From contig JAITOJ010000025.1 of NCBI GenBank assembly GCA_031290005.1, positions 1 to 6,341 on the forward strand: DNA of 6,341 nucleotides, given 5' to 3'. The translations under genes were made by a program, and so were the position numbers. This document shows, piece after piece, positions 6,093 to 6,341 of the stretch. Source of the DNA: Treponema sp. Lineage in GTDB: Bacteria > Spirochaetota > Spirochaetia > Treponematales > Treponemataceae. The notes under the pieces are model-generated. The model did no database searches. It worked only from the letters and a program-made list of their open reading frames with translations, and had not been told where the DNA came from. Numbering within the stretch: position 1 is the first letter of the stretch; every line of letters begins with the position of its first letter.

Positions 6093-6143
6093 GGTGTTAC
6101 TCTACCTCAAAACAATTATCCGGTCAAGACGGATGGCGGACAG

Positions 6144-6341
6144 TCAGCTTGCGCCTTTTTCATAGGGTTTTCCGGCTGCCAGGGGCGCGTAGTTCTTGCC
6201 GCTGAACACAATCAGGGCCAGAAGGGTAATCACATAGGGCAGAAGACTGAAAAACTCCGAGGGGAACATGGCACGGAGCGATGGAATGTTGACCACATAA
6301 ATCGAGAAAGCCACCGCGGAGCCGAACAAAAGGGACGACAA
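6144..6341 (-). CDS. C-terminal end of an ABC transporter permease, BPD_transp_2 type (NupQ/PnrE-like)
   Basis: Only the last 65 codons are in the window; the frame is open at the right edge and the gene starts outside. The fragment has two hydrophobic segments: SSLLFGSAVAFSIYVV, and LLPYVITLLALIVFSG, which carries the LPY motif. It ends with AAGKPYEKG, matching the common C-terminal G-K-P-Y-E-R pattern of permeases in the simple-sugar/nucleoside branch, which work with a BmpA/PnrA-like binding protein and import purine nucleosides. The substrate cannot be settled from this tail; a sugar permease of the same family is the alternative. A TGA at 6146-6144 ends the gene, 51 bp before the bactofilin start. 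Confidence 0.75.
   Translation of the reverse strand: MSSLLFGSAVAFSIYVVNIPSLRAMFPSEFFSLLPYVITLLALIVFSGKNYAPLAAGKPYEKGAS

Noticed and set aside
6093..6143. Possible promoter (GATAAT) before the bactofilin gene
   Set aside because: A -10-like hexamer is present on the minus strand, but no acceptable -35 stands 16-18 bp upstream; read-through from the permease gene is the simpler view.

Overview
The window looks like part of a bacterial chromosome with moderate to high GC, plausibly from a spirochaete of the Treponema group. That assignment is an inference from gene content (a bactofilin beside a TPR lipid- or periplasm-directed protein, an MtaB-type methylthiotransferase, a PnrA/NupQ-type permease, a stand-alone RlmK-like methyltransferase) and from general protein flavour. 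No rRNA or other taxonomic marker is present. All the ground is ordinary protein-coding sequence: I see no tRNA, rRNA, CRISPR array, insertion sequence or phage gene.

Left block (1-2448, minus strand): a two-gene glycan unit, transcribed right to left. A PglK-like ABC exporter (probable lipid-linked oligosaccharide flippase, TTG start) is followed after 16 bp by rfbA (glucose-1-phosphate thymidylyltransferase), whose 3' end lies beyond base 1. Together they suggest a dTDP-sugar (rhamnose-type) surface glycan or glycoconjugate locus that continues to the left.

Middle (2449-3606): a 129-bp AT-rich divergent intergenic region holds candidate promoters for both directions, then a plus-strand gene for a stand-alone RlmK-like 23S rRNA methyltransferase. 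This gene has no visible Shine-Dalgarno and a promoter candidate so close to the ATG that its mRNA may be almost leaderless. It ends tail-to-tail, 23 bp from the next block.

Right block (3630-6341, minus strand): a tightly packed run of four genes read right to left: the C-terminal end of a BPD_transp_2-type (nucleoside/simple sugar) ABC permease, an acidic-headed bactofilin, a secreted TPR-repeat protein, and mtaB (tRNA t6A37 methylthiotransferase). TPR and mtaB overlap by 4 nt (GTGA), so they are probably translationally coupled. The bactofilin-TPR pair could form a cytoskeleton/envelope module, while mtaB is a housekeeping tRNA-modification gene carried in the same transcript.

I did not find a convincing previously undescribed system. 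The points most worth checking are the overlapping divergent promoter region with the near-leaderless methyltransferase gene, the bactofilin-TPR pair, the PglK-type flippase next to rfbA, and the long linker in MtaB.
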